DNA from: Dermanyssus gallinae | Taxonomy: Eukaryota; Arthropoda; Arachnida; Mesostigmata; Dermanyssidae | Length of the DNA stretch: 64,000 nucleotides | NCBI GenBank assembly: GCA_003439945.1 | Contig: QVRM01001034.1 | Span: forward strand, 1 to 64,000 | Direction: 5' to 3' | Shown here: one piece after another, positions 48,630-60,849 of the stretch | Position numbering within the stretch: the first letter of the stretch is position 1 | Layout of the letters: the number at the start of each line of letters is the position of its first letter | The notes under the pieces: model-generated | What the model saw: the letters and a program-made list of their open reading frames with translations, nothing else | What the model was told of the DNA's origin: nothing | Database searches by the model: none | Made by a program: the position numbers and the translations under genes

Positions 48630-51300
48630 CTACAACGGAAAGAGAAGTCCCTTGCCCGTAGGCAATGAACTAATTATCAACGCGGCGTTTCCGCGTTGTA
48701 TTTCAACTGATATTCTTTGTAGCAAGAACTGCCATGCCCTTCTATCGCCGGTTGACGCAGCGACTCTGGATCCCAGCTCCGTTAGAAAGCTCCTTGGGAT
48801 TTTTCCCATTGGGCCTAATGTCTCGAATGCGATTGGTTGAACGATGAAGTTTTGCTCCAGTTCGCGATACTTTACCAACTTGCGATCTTCAGCGAGGCGA
48901 GCGGCTGCTCCGACCTCCCGGCTGGTATGGCGAGCATACGAAGCGGCCAGCGTGCAAAACACGGTGACATCGTACACGAGGCAGCGACCTTCATTCCATG
49001 GAACTAGAGTCAGGCCGTACGGACGCAGTTGGCTGTTGGCTGACAGACCGACCGGCTCTTTGACTTGTGGGCTTATTGCATTGCCTGGTGTATTACGTCG
49101 ATCAACGCCGAATGCCTTGAGAACCTACCGGCGCTCCTCTTGCAAGCCAAAGCATGCTCACCCGAAGAAGACACCGGTAGGTCACATCTAGCACAGTTAT
49201 GTGCGAAGCAGACTGATTGCCCCAAACGCAGGCCGGAAACGTATGGTATTGTCCAGCATCGTCCCCAGCTGCGGTAAGGGAATGGCCTGAAGCCATTTTC
49301 CGCTCATCGGATCGATCACGGATCTAAGCCGCGCCTGCTGTTTAACGTTGTTCGCCTGGATCATTAAGCGCTCTTGGATCGATTTCACTACTTGCAAATC
49401 CAAGGCCGATTGTGAAATGCGCACCGGCAATGAACCCCACTTTTCTGCATAGTAGCGGCAGGCTTGTTCCGATTGGGCGATGAAACTTGTGTAGGCATCC
49501 GGCGATGCGATCCCTAACACCAAAGTCTCGGTGTCCTTTAGAGACCCGAGGTAGGCAGAAATGGCAATCTGCAAAGCCATGCGAATTCCCATTCCCCCTG
49601 CGGACGTTGGCAGCGAAGCTTATAACCACGAGGTTTGCCTAAGCTAAACGTTAAGTAGGCGGCATACGCTCGTGAGCACCGCAAGAGGTACATCAGTCTC
49701 GGAGTTGACAAGCTTACGCGAAGCAGGAAGAGGGCTGCATGAGCGTCCAAGGGTCGCAGTCGAGAGCACCAGCGAACAAGGTCAGAGCCTTTTTTAGTTA
49801 AAGATACGCCAATAGAGTCGTCGAGAATTGGCGCCCCTTGAAGCTCGAGTTTGTGGTCAGCAATCAACCTGGCAGCTGGTACAAGATTGCGCATCATTTG
49901 AAGCATGGAGCCGAGATGAGAGGCTCTTTGGAAGGGGAAGAAAATTTCGCATTTAGCGTTGTTTAACTTGAGTCCTGAAACCGCCTCGAACTCTATTAAC
50001 TGGACAATGTCTATCTGCACCGCCGAGGCGTCACCAGCGGGAGTTCCGTCGTCTAGAAACCAAGGCCGAAGTTCAGAAGAAAGGCGTATTTGAAGTTCAT
50101 GGATAGCAATGCAAAATAAAGCGGGGCCACAGGGGTCGCCCTGTTGAACACCGCAGCAGGTGGTCCCGCCTGAGCATGTTAAAGGCGTTTTTGAAGTCTA
50201 GCTTAACGAGCACCTTGTTTAGAGCACTCCTGTTGTGGTCAACGAATGCCCGAGTTGCATGGACGGCCGCTTCCGCACCACTCCGTATCCCGCAGCCGAG
50301 CTGATAAGGAGAGACCATCGCGACGATGTCTGGCATGCTCTTCCTGATTATGATTTTTCCGACTAAGCGGCGCAAAGTCAGACCGACGGCAATGAGTCTA
50401 ATGCCACCATCTTTCTTGCGCAAGGCAACAAGCGAAGCGCCGTAGAAAACAGGTAGCGCGAAATCAGGCAACTTGCCATTAATAGCAAGATTGACAAAGC
50501 GTATTAGGCTTAGAAGAAGTCGGTTCTCCTCGCCGTCTCTGCCAATAAGGTCCTTCAAGTGACGCGGCCGAAGGCCATCAGGGCCGCCGCCTGAGCTGTT
50601 AGGAAAGCTCCGGATGGCGTTAAAGACATCCGTCGCAGACACGGTGATCTCATGGGCCTCTTCGGGAGATGCGGGAGGCGGGGAACAGGGGAACATAAGT
50701 CAGGTGGACTTGGCGGATGTTTGTCCAGGAGGGCCAGCCTTGTTTCGGCAGAAAGCGGCGCTACTGAGTCGGTTGATAAAAGGACCCTTGCTGCGGAGGA
50801 AACATCGCCGAGAGCGAGTTTTCCCTGCACAACTCGAACCATCCCAGAGTTGTTGTGCGACGAACATTCTTGCCGACTAAGTAATGTTGAAGCATATGGG
50901 TTAGTTTCGGAACCATTTCCCGCCCGGAATCGGTTAAGATTCTCGCGTAGTACCGCTGTGAGGGTGCGGCCGCGTTCCTTCTGGGATGGTATGCAAAATA
51001 CTGCAGTTGGGAATTGCAGTAGTCTTTTATAAGAATCTCTGCTTGCCGTTGAGCAAACCTCATTGAGCAGGAGTTGCAAGCTCCAGAGACATGTTGTCGC
51101 GAATATCCCGGGGTACACAGGAAATCATCTTAGATGCGCTCTTGATTTTAGACGTCAAGAGGATAACGTCATGCAGTGACGCCTTAGCCGGTGTGCTTGC
51201 AACCGAGCTTGCATGGGGTACATCTCTTGTAGGAAGATTCGGACCGTTGCTTGCGCGACCGCTGACAGTGGGAACGGCCCATCTGCGGATGTCTTGTTGT
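48630..51300 (-). pseudogene. LINE ORF2: RT with C-terminal zinc motif and nuclease-like domain
   Basis: In order: VVQGKLALGDVSSAARVL (50840), SSGGGPDGLRPRHLKDL (50590), GASLVALRKKDGGIRLIAVG (50420), YQLGCGIRSGAEAAVHATRA (50300), VLVKLDFKNAFNMLRRDHLL (50210; RT catalytic A block), GLKLNNAKCEIFFP (49980). Then come TLVLGIASPDAY (49510), a Cys/His motif at about 49220-49150, LRPYGLTLVPW-like blocks with CLVYDVTVFCTLAASYARH (48970), and PIAFETLGPMG...FLLQRISVEIQRGNAA (48840-48680). The Cys/His motif followed by RPDG...P...G..LVWDVTV suggests a restriction-like endonuclease, by analogy with other LINEs (inference). The region that should carry the YADD box (around 50050) is frame-broken. Confidence 0.75.
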
Positions 51301-51399
51301 GACATCATTGTGAAGCCGCTGGAAACTCGAGTGCGGTGTCGCCCGCGACAACAGGGGAGGCCGCCGTCAACGCAGGATCAGTTTCGGGTGCATGCAAGC

Positions 51400-52940
51400 C
51401 CCTCAAACTTGAAGCGACAACAGCCAGCAGAGTGTCGTTAAGCTGATCGCGCAGGCCAGCGGTGAGGTTGTTTGGGGATCCGATAGCGGGCCCAACGAAG
51501 TGGCTTGTGTTGGCGCGCCAGGGAGAATGCACGAGAATGCCTTCTTGATAGCGCTACTGATGTGTGTTACAATGGTTTCGATAATGGTCGGTATGATCTT
51601 TTTAGTAATCGCGAGCATTATCCTGTCAAGACAGTCACCCTGCGGTGAAGCAATAGCATTCGGTACGAGCTATTTAACATCCCCTCCTGTCTTTTGGAGC
51701 TGCTCTACAGGTCGTGAAGGAGCCTTATCCCCGTTTTGGACAACTGCAGAGAAAGACCGTTTGGGTAGCGAGGCCGATGGCTGGACCTTAATACCGTTTT
51801 GAACAACCGCAGAAAAAGACCGTTTAGAAAAAGATGCCGACGGCTGTATGTCGTTCACGGGTGAGCAGAACTTCACCGTAGCAGCGGAGGCGTTTTGTTG
51901 AATGCGTAGTGGGGCTGACCTCCTAAGCTGTTCCATCCGGTGGAGGCGATGAGGGCACGATCCCCAAGTGGACTCATGAGACCCTTACAGAGACAGCACT
52001 TTGGGTGTTGAGTACAGTCTTTGCGGAGGTGATTCGTAGAGCCGCAACGGCGGCAACGTGGGGACGTCCACGGGCATTTCGGCCTGATGTGGTCTAGGCT
52101 GAAACTCCTGTAGCAATGATGAGGCTCTCTGCAAAGCACCACGCCGTGGGTTTTCAATCCGAGACGAACCTCGGCAGGAAATTCGATGCCCGTAAAGGTG
52201 AGAATAACGCTGTCAGTCGGCATTACAATGCCAGTCCTGGCGTTTCTCGACCGCATTCGGATGGCCTCGGTCACCCCAGAGACTGCAGCTCGTTGACAAT
52301 TAAATCCTTACTGAGTGACGGATGAACGCCACAAATTTTGCCCTTAACAGTAGATCTTTGGCCACTCGTTCGTGATTGAACAGGTATACCCGCGAGGTGA
52401 GTTAGACTCAGCAAAGTAGCCCTGTCTACAATATCGGAAGCCACAATAATGAGTTCACCGCTGCGAGCAAAGCAGGACTCATCAATTTCCCCTTTAATGT
52501 GCTGGGCTATATCAATGCACACTTTAGTAAAAATGTTCTGGAGTTGCTCGTCGCCGGCTGAGAAGAGAACTGCTTCAGTGCGCTCTTTAGTTACAATATT
52601 AGGAGCAGTCGTCTTTGGAACCGGTTTACCACCAGCACCGACCTCAGTCCAACCCTCGGTATCGCCATCAATCAGAGCACCATCATCATCTGAATGGTTT
52701 GTCCTTCTTATTTAAACTAAGCTCCTTCTTCTTGGAGGACTTCCTTGCAGCCTTGGTTCTGTTGGTCGTGCGGGCTCGGCCGCTTTCAGCCTTCTTCGGG
52801 TCTTCTGGCGTTGTTGCCATTAGTCTCTTTCGTTGCCCTCTCGCGCTTGCCGCATCTCTGTGGTCATAGTCGCCCTCGGTGTCGATATCGCGCTTCGAGT
52901 CAGCATCCAGGTCTGTGGCAGGTTCAGCCTCTGCCATCTT
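51400..52940 (-). pseudogene. LINE ORF1 with RRM-like region and zinc knuckle
   Basis: Starts MAEAEPATDLDADSKRDIDT (52937), an acidic then Lys/Arg-rich N terminus (KKAESGRARTTNRTKAARKS). Then comes KGKICGVHPSLSKDLIVNEL (52330), VILTFTGIEFPAEVRLGLKT (52190), and a zinc knuckle CRRCGSTNHLRKDC (C-2-C-4-H-4-C, about 52050). A hydrophobic tail (IMLAITKKIIPTIIETIV, about 51600) may be its end. At least two frameshifts. Confidence 0.7.
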
Positions 52941-53169
52941 GTCGGCTTTAATTTCGGCTGCCTCTGTCTACTGTCCCCGTTCAGAAGAGTCTCCATCAGG
53001 GAACTCGCCTGGACCCCTAAGCGTGTCCATATATACGCATTGTTTTCTTTCCCTCTTCATTCCCCCTTTCTCTCGCTTTTTTTCTTTATTTATTTATTTT
53101 GTATGTAGAATTTTCTTTTTTTCTTTTTCTTTTTTTTTTAAAAACGCCGCTGAGAAATGAAATTTTATA

Positions 53170-53440
53170 TTTAAAAAAACACAGCTGGCAATTGAACTCA
53201 GACCGGTACTGTGGTCGCCGGCGCAACCACTTTGCTATCCACTCCTTGTGTAAAGCAGCGCTTCAACAGGCAATCACTGTTCGTGGCGGCTTGCTATGGT
53301 TGTTAGGTACAGTGTCGATTATGATATAATGACTTATATACACAGTTATTTATGTACACAATGGACTATATACATATACACAGTAGACTATATACATATG
53401 CACAGTAGTCTAAATGCATATATGTACACATGCAAGAAGC
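53170..53440. repeat. tRNA-like remnant and short tandem repeats
   Basis: On the minus strand about 53235-53170 the order TGGATAGCAAAGTGG ... GAGTTCAATTGCC resembles pol III A and B boxes at about the right distance, but with mismatches. From 53330 a 27-bp unit around ACACAGTAGACTATATACAT repeats about three times. A possible old SINE; weak. Confidence 0.3.
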
Positions 53441-53539
53441 TCGGCGACTCTGGACTACCGGTAAGCTAGAATCACTGCGCGGTTGATAGGCAACTTTCGA
53501 ATTTCGAACGCTTCAAACACACGGACACCTTTTGTTTTT

Positions 53540-54600
53540 AAAAAGAAAAAAGAAAATCGAGTTTATCACAGTACCTTTACTGTGATCACTAATCGCGTTG
53601 GACTCCCTACTGCTAAGGCCGTCGAGTACAATTGGCCAGCCTATTACATGCTTCGGGTTCCTGCACTGCATATAGCCCGCCATGTGCAGAAGGAGTTTAG
53701 AAACGCCGTCGTCGTTATGTTCGCGGATGACATAGTAGTGGCCCACCGGGATTGCGGTGCCATTCGTCGTATTGTCGGCGACGTAGCAAGTTACCTTCAT
53801 CGTAAGGGCCTACAAATAAATTCGTGGAAGACGAAAGCTATTAAGTTTCGCCGTGGGGTCGATTGGCTGCAGCAGACGTAATAAATACCCTGTTGTGGTC
53901 AACCGTTGGAGTTTGTCTTCTTCTTCCTGTATTTGGGGCTGAGATTACACTATACGGGAACGAACTTTACCCAGCACATCGGCAACAGGTGTCGGGCGGC
54001 TATTGCCTATATTCACACAGAGGTGAGAGACCTTCGGCGGCTGTCTCTGAGTGCCGCATTACGTCTTTTTGAGCTTAAGGTTGTGCCAATGTTGAGCTAC
54101 AGCCTTGGCAGGGTGTGGGGCCATCTTTCAGCGGCAAATTTTGCGCAGCTAGAAGGATGCTCCACAATATATATGAAGCGCGTTCTTTGCTTGCCGCGGG
54201 CGGTAAGGAACCGCTTGTTGTACTTGCTAGCGGTTGCGGACCGGCAGTAAAAACAATCAGAGTCAGGCTTATGTCAAAACCACGATAATTTTTGTTAGAG
54301 TGGCAGGGAAAATTGACCGAGGCCTCGGCTGAGGTAGCGCAGTTAGATGTGTACCAGGGAGCTTTGGGATGGAATGGCATGCACTAGCCGGCACGTGTAC
54401 ACAAGGTACATTGTACATGGGTAGTATCACTTGGTGTGTTCGACACAAGGATTTCACCAAATTGGCGATCAATGCCGTTGCCGGTTTTGTTCGCAGATAT
54501 GCGCTGAATACCACGCAGCGAGCTGCTAGACGCATGGGCGGTCTTTGCACTTTCTTGCCCGATGGGACGGTGGCTGAAGTATTCAAATTGTATTGTAACT
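53540..54600 (+). mobile_element. LINE fragment with RT active site
   Basis: Frames give RNAVVVMFADDIVVAHRD (catalytic FADD, about 53700-53750), RKGLQINSWKTKAIKFRRG (53800), then after a stop YLGLRLHYTG, RRLSLSAALRLFELKVVPML (about 54040) and LPRAVRNRLLYLLA (54210). This is the 3' part of a LINE ORF2. Copy at 10.8 kb is related and shares the stop after DWLQQT. Confidence 0.7.
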
Positions 54601-54649
54601 ATGTACCATCTTGAAATGCAAAGTTATTGCGAAATAAACAATATATATA

Positions 54650-54849
54650 TATATATAGATCGTCTTTACGGTCGGCTGTATATATGTAGCGTTTCTTTTA
54701 AAAAGGTCGTAGCTGCGTCTGGCACCAAGTTAAATGAAAGCAGGGTCGTTACGAAGCGTTTTTCCAGAATGGCATGATAATCTGATTGATTCAATTGTAT
54801 ACTGCGGTATTTTACCTTTCCCTTTTTACTCCAAGGAAGCTGCCCACTG

Positions 54850-54891
<42 letters not shown>

Positions 54892-54945
54892 AATTAGTAG
54901 GAAGCTGCCCACTGATTTATATATATATATATATATATATAAACA
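54650..54945. repeat. Diverged extra unit of the duplicated sequence with a tandem (TA)n-bearing repeat
   Basis: 54650-54850 is an older, more diverged version of 54960-55180 (both have GTCG/CTGTA.ATATGTAGC and CATGATAATCTGATT-like blocks). Next, GAAGCTGCCCACTGATTTAT plus TA array plus AAACAATTAGTAG occurs twice in tandem (54838-54900 and 54901-54950), the units differing in TA length. Confidence 0.7.
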
Positions 54946-55195
54946 ATTAGTAGGGTACTTTTGTTAGCTTTCATTTGCGTAGGAGCGTTCATTCAGTCGA
55001 CTGTAGATATGTAGCATCTCTTCAGAGAAGGCCGTATTTGCGTTAGATACCAAGTTCAACGAAAGTAGAGTGTTCACAGAGAGTTTCTCCAGAAAGCCAT
55101 GATAATCTTGATTCGAGTGTGTATCGCGCTCCGCTACGCTTGTCTCTACGCCAAGAAAGCTGCCCTGAAAAAAATAGGGGGCAACTTTCTTGGCG

Positions 55196-55229
<34 letters not shown>

Positions 55230-55257
55230 AGTATATATATATATATATATATATCTG

Positions 55258-55316
55258 TTTTCAGGAATCATTTGTCGCTCTACTTATATTCTTAATATGA
55301 TGTAATACATATAAAA

Positions 55317-55352
<36 letters not shown>

Positions 55353-55405
55353 AGATGTATTACATCACATTAAGAATATAAGTAGAGCGACAAATAATTC
55401 CTGAA
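55258..55405. repeat. Palindromic element with a TA centre
   Basis: Arms TTTCAGGAATCATTTGTCGC... (55258-55317) and its near-perfect reverse complement (55348-55405), about 58 bp each, separated by about 30 bp of TA and flanked by TA arrays. It could be a foldback/MITE-type element or an inverted duplication at a fragile TA repeat. Confidence 0.75.
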
Positions 55406-55867
55406 AAAAAAAAAATATATATATATATATATCAGCAGCAAATTTCGCCCGTAGCAACACGAAAAAATAATGACGGCTCCCGCTGCCCAAATTTAACATC
55501 AATAAGCGGTGCAGTGATTACATGAACAATGACAACAGCAGTTGCACGATGTCGTACGAATTAAGATATGACGTCTAGATGACCCGATCGCCTAGAGGTT
55601 GATGTTGTTCCGAAGAGTTATACTTTCTATTTGTATTGCGCGTATCCACCAGTCGCTGGTAGATAGATTTGGTTTGCATCAACCGTAGATGGTACATAAC
55701 GTGGCGCCGGCCATTGCCACGGGCGCACAGCCCGTTTGATAATACCGGCCATCAACCGGCGTAGCCAGCGTAATAGTCACCGACATTACTATTAATATGA
55801 CTACTATGATGTTCAGTTATTACAATTGTGAAGTATGAACGGTTGATCCAGATTTACCACTCGCTTA

Positions 55868-55973
55868 TTATTATTATTATTATTATTATTATTCTCCGCA
55901 ACGAACAACTCCACCTTGACTGCGTCCACTCTTAGACTAGTAGAAATTGATACACCTCCACTGGGTCCCCTCG

Positions 55974-56008
<35 letters not shown>

Positions 56009-56077
56009 TATTATTATTTATTTATTTTTTATTATTATTTATTCAATTTTTCACGTTTCGTGCATTATTATTATTGA

Positions 56078-56111
<34 letters not shown>

Positions 56112-56432
56112 TTATATATATTTATTTAATATGTCTTAGAGCAATACAGTTGTGAGGTGTGAATGTGTATCCTCATTATTTTATAGTTTTCCTCTGCAAA
56201 CTGCCAATGAAAGCAGCTGCCTCAGAAAGTCGCCTTCGCGTGCATCTCCGGGTATTATTATTATTATGTGTTAGAGCACAATTTTAAGGTGTGAATGTGT
56301 ATTCTCGTTAACTTATGGTTTCCCTTTAGCTACCCTCAGCCTATCGCACCTAATATCGACGTGGCATTTCCTCTGCAAATTGTCAATGGATACAACTGCC
56401 TCAGACACTCGCCTTCGCGCATATCCCGACGT
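55868..56432. repeat. ATT microsatellites and an imperfect tandem duplication
   Basis: TTA/AAT arrays at 55868-55893, 55972-56008 and 56068-56112. Two diverged copies of GTGTGAATGTGTAT.CTC ... CTCTGCAAA.TG.CAATG ... CCTCAGA.A.TCGCCTTCGCG lie at about 56150-56245 and 56290-56425. Confidence 0.65.
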
Positions 56433-56685
56433 TTGCTTGCATTCTTCTTGTATGTACTAATAATATTACTATTGATGTTAGATTTGGTACGATCACGATT
56501 CCGAAGAGACGCGCTCTCACTTTCAATATTCGGCGCAAGTAATGTATTTGTTCACGAAAGACTTGTTTTCCCTATCTCGTGATATGATCTCCTCTGGAGA
56601 CTCTTTAAGACACTACACATTATACGTGGAATGGCAAAAACAGAGCAGAAAAAGCCAACGATTCTTTCCAGGATATGGTTGGCAT

Positions 56686-56688
<3 letters not shown>

Positions 56689-56762
<74 letters not shown>
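56689..56762. repeat. (TA)n microsatellite
   Basis: About 74 bp of pure TA, the longest uninterrupted pure TA run in the window, at the right edge of the DNA that is unique to duplication copy 2. Confidence 0.9.
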
Positions 56763-56766
<4 letters not shown>

Positions 56767-57163
56767 GAATAGATGATAGATATATTTTGCGTGTGGATCC
56801 CCGGCGGAATTTGCGTATCGGCTGTGTAGCTGTCGTGCGCACCGTTACCATTAGAATGATTACCGTCTAAGCATGCCTCTTGTACTATGTTGCGGCTAGA
56901 ACAAAGTCTGCTAAGGCTAATCGTTCCGGCTAATGGACTCTGAAACAGCGGCCGGTTCATCGTGACTTCGAAATAATGACAAAGCCGGCTGATAGATAAA
57001 TATGTTGAGCTTCTGTTGTCCATTCTTTGGCTTTCTCTGACAGCCAGATCATCCGAGTTTGACTTGTTTGACGCCGTTTCAACACGATGTTCCACAGCCG
57101 AGTGGAAAATCACACTACACAGTTGAGTTCCTGCTGCTGAAATTTATATACATAATGTATCCA

Positions 57164-57203
<40 letters not shown>

Positions 57204-57882
57204 GTTTACAATTATTCAAATGTGTTATTTATGGAAATTTTAAACTCAATGAGAACTTATTGTATTTAAATAAGTTTGCTGTCCGCAGAAGACGGCTTCA
57301 TTAGAAACATTTATACATAATGGTTGCCTACATGCATAAGCATACTGAGCAAAAACCTTACCCTGAATGCAGCATCATAAGTTGGAGAGGGAGATAGAAA
57401 AGGCCGAGAATTGGGGCGAAGAAGGAAAATAAGCGCATTATATTTGTTTGCTCATTTCGCGCCTGTGGCTCACCCGTACCTTGACTGATTTTGGCACGGC
57501 ACACATTTTGTTGACCAACTGTGCAGGGAGAGAGTTCTCGGCACATCCTGTTGGTGTATCTAACGAGTATTATAAGAAAAAGAAAGGTAACAAGAGAAAG
57601 GGAAAGCGACGTTTTTATAGGGAGACAACGTCTCACGCTGCACTTGAGCCGACATCCATTTCGAATTTGTCGAGCCTTATCATCGGCACGAGGAATACAC
57701 TCAGTGGAGATACGAACGTACAACGGCGAGTTAATCTCGAGCGTGTAAGGCCTTTCGTCCAGCGTGCGCGCGTGCATTGTACTTCTACTGGACTGGAGTC
57801 CGCCAGTCGAATGATTTGAGTCAGTAAGAATCCGCATCGCACCAACGGTATATTCAGTGATACGACGGCCCTCCTGGACGAC

Positions 57883-59547
57883 ATGTTCCGCTCAGTTGTC
57901 GGCGAAGACCAGGTGGTGAGGTGTAACATAAACTTCGAGGTCGAAGAGATTCTAGTACATGAACTGTTCGAACAGGAGTGGACAAAATGGCCAAACAAAG
58001 AAGCGGTGGTCGACTCGAAATCTGGCGTCGTTCTCACATACGGTGAACTGCTCGTGCAAGTTAAGGCGTTAGCCGCCCATCTCCAGGCGGATGGCGTCCT
58101 CGAGGGCAAAGTGGTCGCGTTTACTGCGACGAATAGCCTACGATCCTGCCTCACCCTGTTGGCGCTTGTGTTCTGCAAGTGTACCATCATCATCCCGAAG
58201 AACTCGCTCACAGCGTTTGAGATTGGCGAACTCCTTAGAGATATACCCGTTTCAGCGGCATTTGGAGACCGGATATCGTCAGAAAAATTCCGAGCCTTTC
58301 AGAAGCAGCAGCAGAACGAAAAGTCAAACATGCAACAAGAGCAGCAGCAGCAAATCCAGGTTAGCCTGAAAAAGGTGTACTGTATTGATGACGAAGACTA
58401 TTTGGATACGCCATCGGCTGTGAAGAGTTACGTGTCACCTCAGCACTCCGACCCGAAAAAGACGATCCTTTTTTTGGCGTTTACTTCCGGTTCGACTGGA
58501 CCGTCGAAAGCGGTGCAGGCAAGTCATTTTAATTTTGTGGCCAACGTGTATCCGTTCTATGATCGCTACTGGACTCCGGACATGGTTCAGTTGGTGCACA
58601 TCGCCCGCGTCGCATCTCTCGGGTCTCTTGACCATACTCCTTCCGTTGGCTCGAGCTGAAAAGATTGTCGTGGCCAGCGAGCACCTCAAAGCAGACCTGG
58701 CCAGCTTTGCTGACGTCGTTCAGCGGTTACAAGGTAACGAAATGCCTGGCCATGCCCGTCACTCTGAATACGTTCGTGAATGCGTCGCCAGATATCAGGC
58801 GCAAACTACAGGGCCTGCGAGTCATCCTGACAGGTGGGTCGGTCACGCAAGAGGCCATCCTTCAGCGGAATGACGGAGTCGTTTCCCGACGTGTCGTACT
58901 TCGGCAACTTGTACGGCATGTCGGAGACATTCGGAATCGTTTCGCAGTCCCAGCATGCCTACCGGGAGGGTCTCGGACTACACGTTCAACCGAACATGTC
59001 CATGAAGGTTGTCGACGTGGACAGCGGCCAGGTTTTGCCGGCCAACGAGCAGGGCGAAATCTGGCTGCGTGGGCCGACCCTAAGCAAAGGTTATTTGAAC
59101 AATGCGAAGGCCACCGAAGCAGCGTTCTCGGATGGGTGGCTTCGCACCGGCGATATTGGCTTCTATGACGACCTTGGCCGTTTTTTTATCGTCGACAGGA
59201 TCAAGGAGATGATAAAGTGTTTGGACAGTCAAATAGCACCTTCCGATATCGAAGCCGTCATTCTAAGGAACGGCTTGGTAGAGAGCGCGCTCGTGCTGGG
59301 GGTGCCTGATAACAAGTATGGAGAAGCGCCGACGGCGTTTATCGTGCCGAAGAACTTTGTGCGAAACCTCACAACACTACGAGAAGACATCACAGCAGAC
59401 ATCAGAGAGAAGTGCGCCGTACACAAGCAGCTATACGGTGGTATATTCTTTTTGAGCGATCTCGCAAAAACAGATACGGGCAAATTCTCACGGAAGGATC
59501 TCCTTAAAGCGCATCTCGAGCGGAAGCTACCATACCTCAAGCTATAA
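57883..59547 (+). pseudogene. Acyl-CoA ligase paralog with three frame-shifting insertions
   Basis: Highly similar to the intact gene at 30964-32622, including upstream sequence. Relative to that gene it has +4 nt at about 58596-58612, +1 (extra T) at about 58727 and +1 (extra G) at about 58867. The total is +6, so the C-terminal part (from YGMSET on, ending PYLKL) is back in frame, but the roughly 85 residues between are read in wrong frames. A stop occurs at 58657-58659. The P-loop (FTSGSTGPSK), RTGD and C-terminal Lys regions are individually intact. Either a recent pseudogene or, less likely, a sequence with assembly errors at three sites. Confidence 0.88.
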
Positions 59548-60849
59548 TGGCGCTGCGCACATACTGCTCATTGCTTCGGCAAATTATGATGTGAACCAAG
59601 AAGCTGAAATATTTTCTAAACTAGCCCATGATACCCTAAAGCAAAACACGCACGATTGTCGACATAGAGCGTCAAACCATTCTTCACTCCCGCAACTGAA
59701 GCTTCAACAAATGATATTCGCACTAATTAAACCCTATTGAATTATAAAATGGATTCATTTGCTTTGTCGCCAGTCAGTTGTAACGAAAAATCTTCAGTCC
59801 ACGGCGAATTTGTTTGTTTTTTAAGAGCTTCGCACTGTAGAACCTTTGTCCACGTTTCGGGTATTATGTTGCCAGCTTTAATTGGGACCCCTTTAACATC
59901 ACTCTTAGCATGGCTGCGACATTGCACTCTTTTCTCAGTAATCTAGGAACTAGCATTCAACTATAGCGTAGACCCCGTCTTTTTCACCGTATATATATAT
60001 ACATACGCAGTAAAGAGGATTCTCTTTTTAAAGACCATCGACTAAGGGTTCAAAGATAAGCAACTAAGTTACAACCCTACACAACACAGATGTAGATAGA
60101 TCTCAAATCCTCAATTGAACTCTTGGGTCATGAGTTCGAGTCACCAAATTTAACTATATATTTAATTTGGTACACACAAATGGAAATATTTGGTGTGAAC
60201 TTATCAGACCTAATAAAGTATTAATCTCCTATATTCCTCTTACGGAATCCCTCCTACTTAGACCACAATTACGTATTTGTTAGCACCGTATACGAGATCT
60301 CAAGAACAGAGCTACAAATACAATTCTAGCAGCGCGTACGCCAATAAAGCAGCAAATTATTATGAAAAGAGTTCTTGAGAAAAGTGCGGTAGCATTTCGG
60401 CTCTTCGGTGATAGTCAATCGGTTACCTGTCTGTATTCACATCATTAAATTACAGCTTCGCATATCAGACCACGACGGACCAGAGCGGTTTGGTTTAACA
60501 GATGGAAGGATGGATAGCGTCGTTTAATGCGGTTCTGGTTGATTCCGAGTCGGTGTGTCTACTAACAAGATTGCTGACATCTGCTGATTATATACATATT
60601 ATTACTGTTTTTGCAAGAAAATAAATCCTCATGCATGAGCTGATTGCAAGACGATTTCTCTTTATGAATATTTTGTATTTGAATATTTTAGTGGACACCA
60701 TTAATTGTTACCCTGGTGGTAGTGGCCTGTTTGTTAGCTCACACATCTCTCATCCACTATCTCCATAACTCCAATCAAATGCCTTCGGTTACTCGCTGGT
60801 TGCTGACTGGTGAAATTCATCGCGAAAGCCGGACTTCGTTCCTAAAAGC

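Larger units (their letters stand above)
48610..52940 (-). mobile_element. Nearly full-length LINE of a second type, minus strand
   Basis: ORF1 about 52940-51400 and ORF2 about 51300-48630. The C terminus has the same zinc/nuclease-like blocks as the fragment at 12.6-13.2 kb, so both belong to one family. Frameshifts are frequent. Confidence 0.75.
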
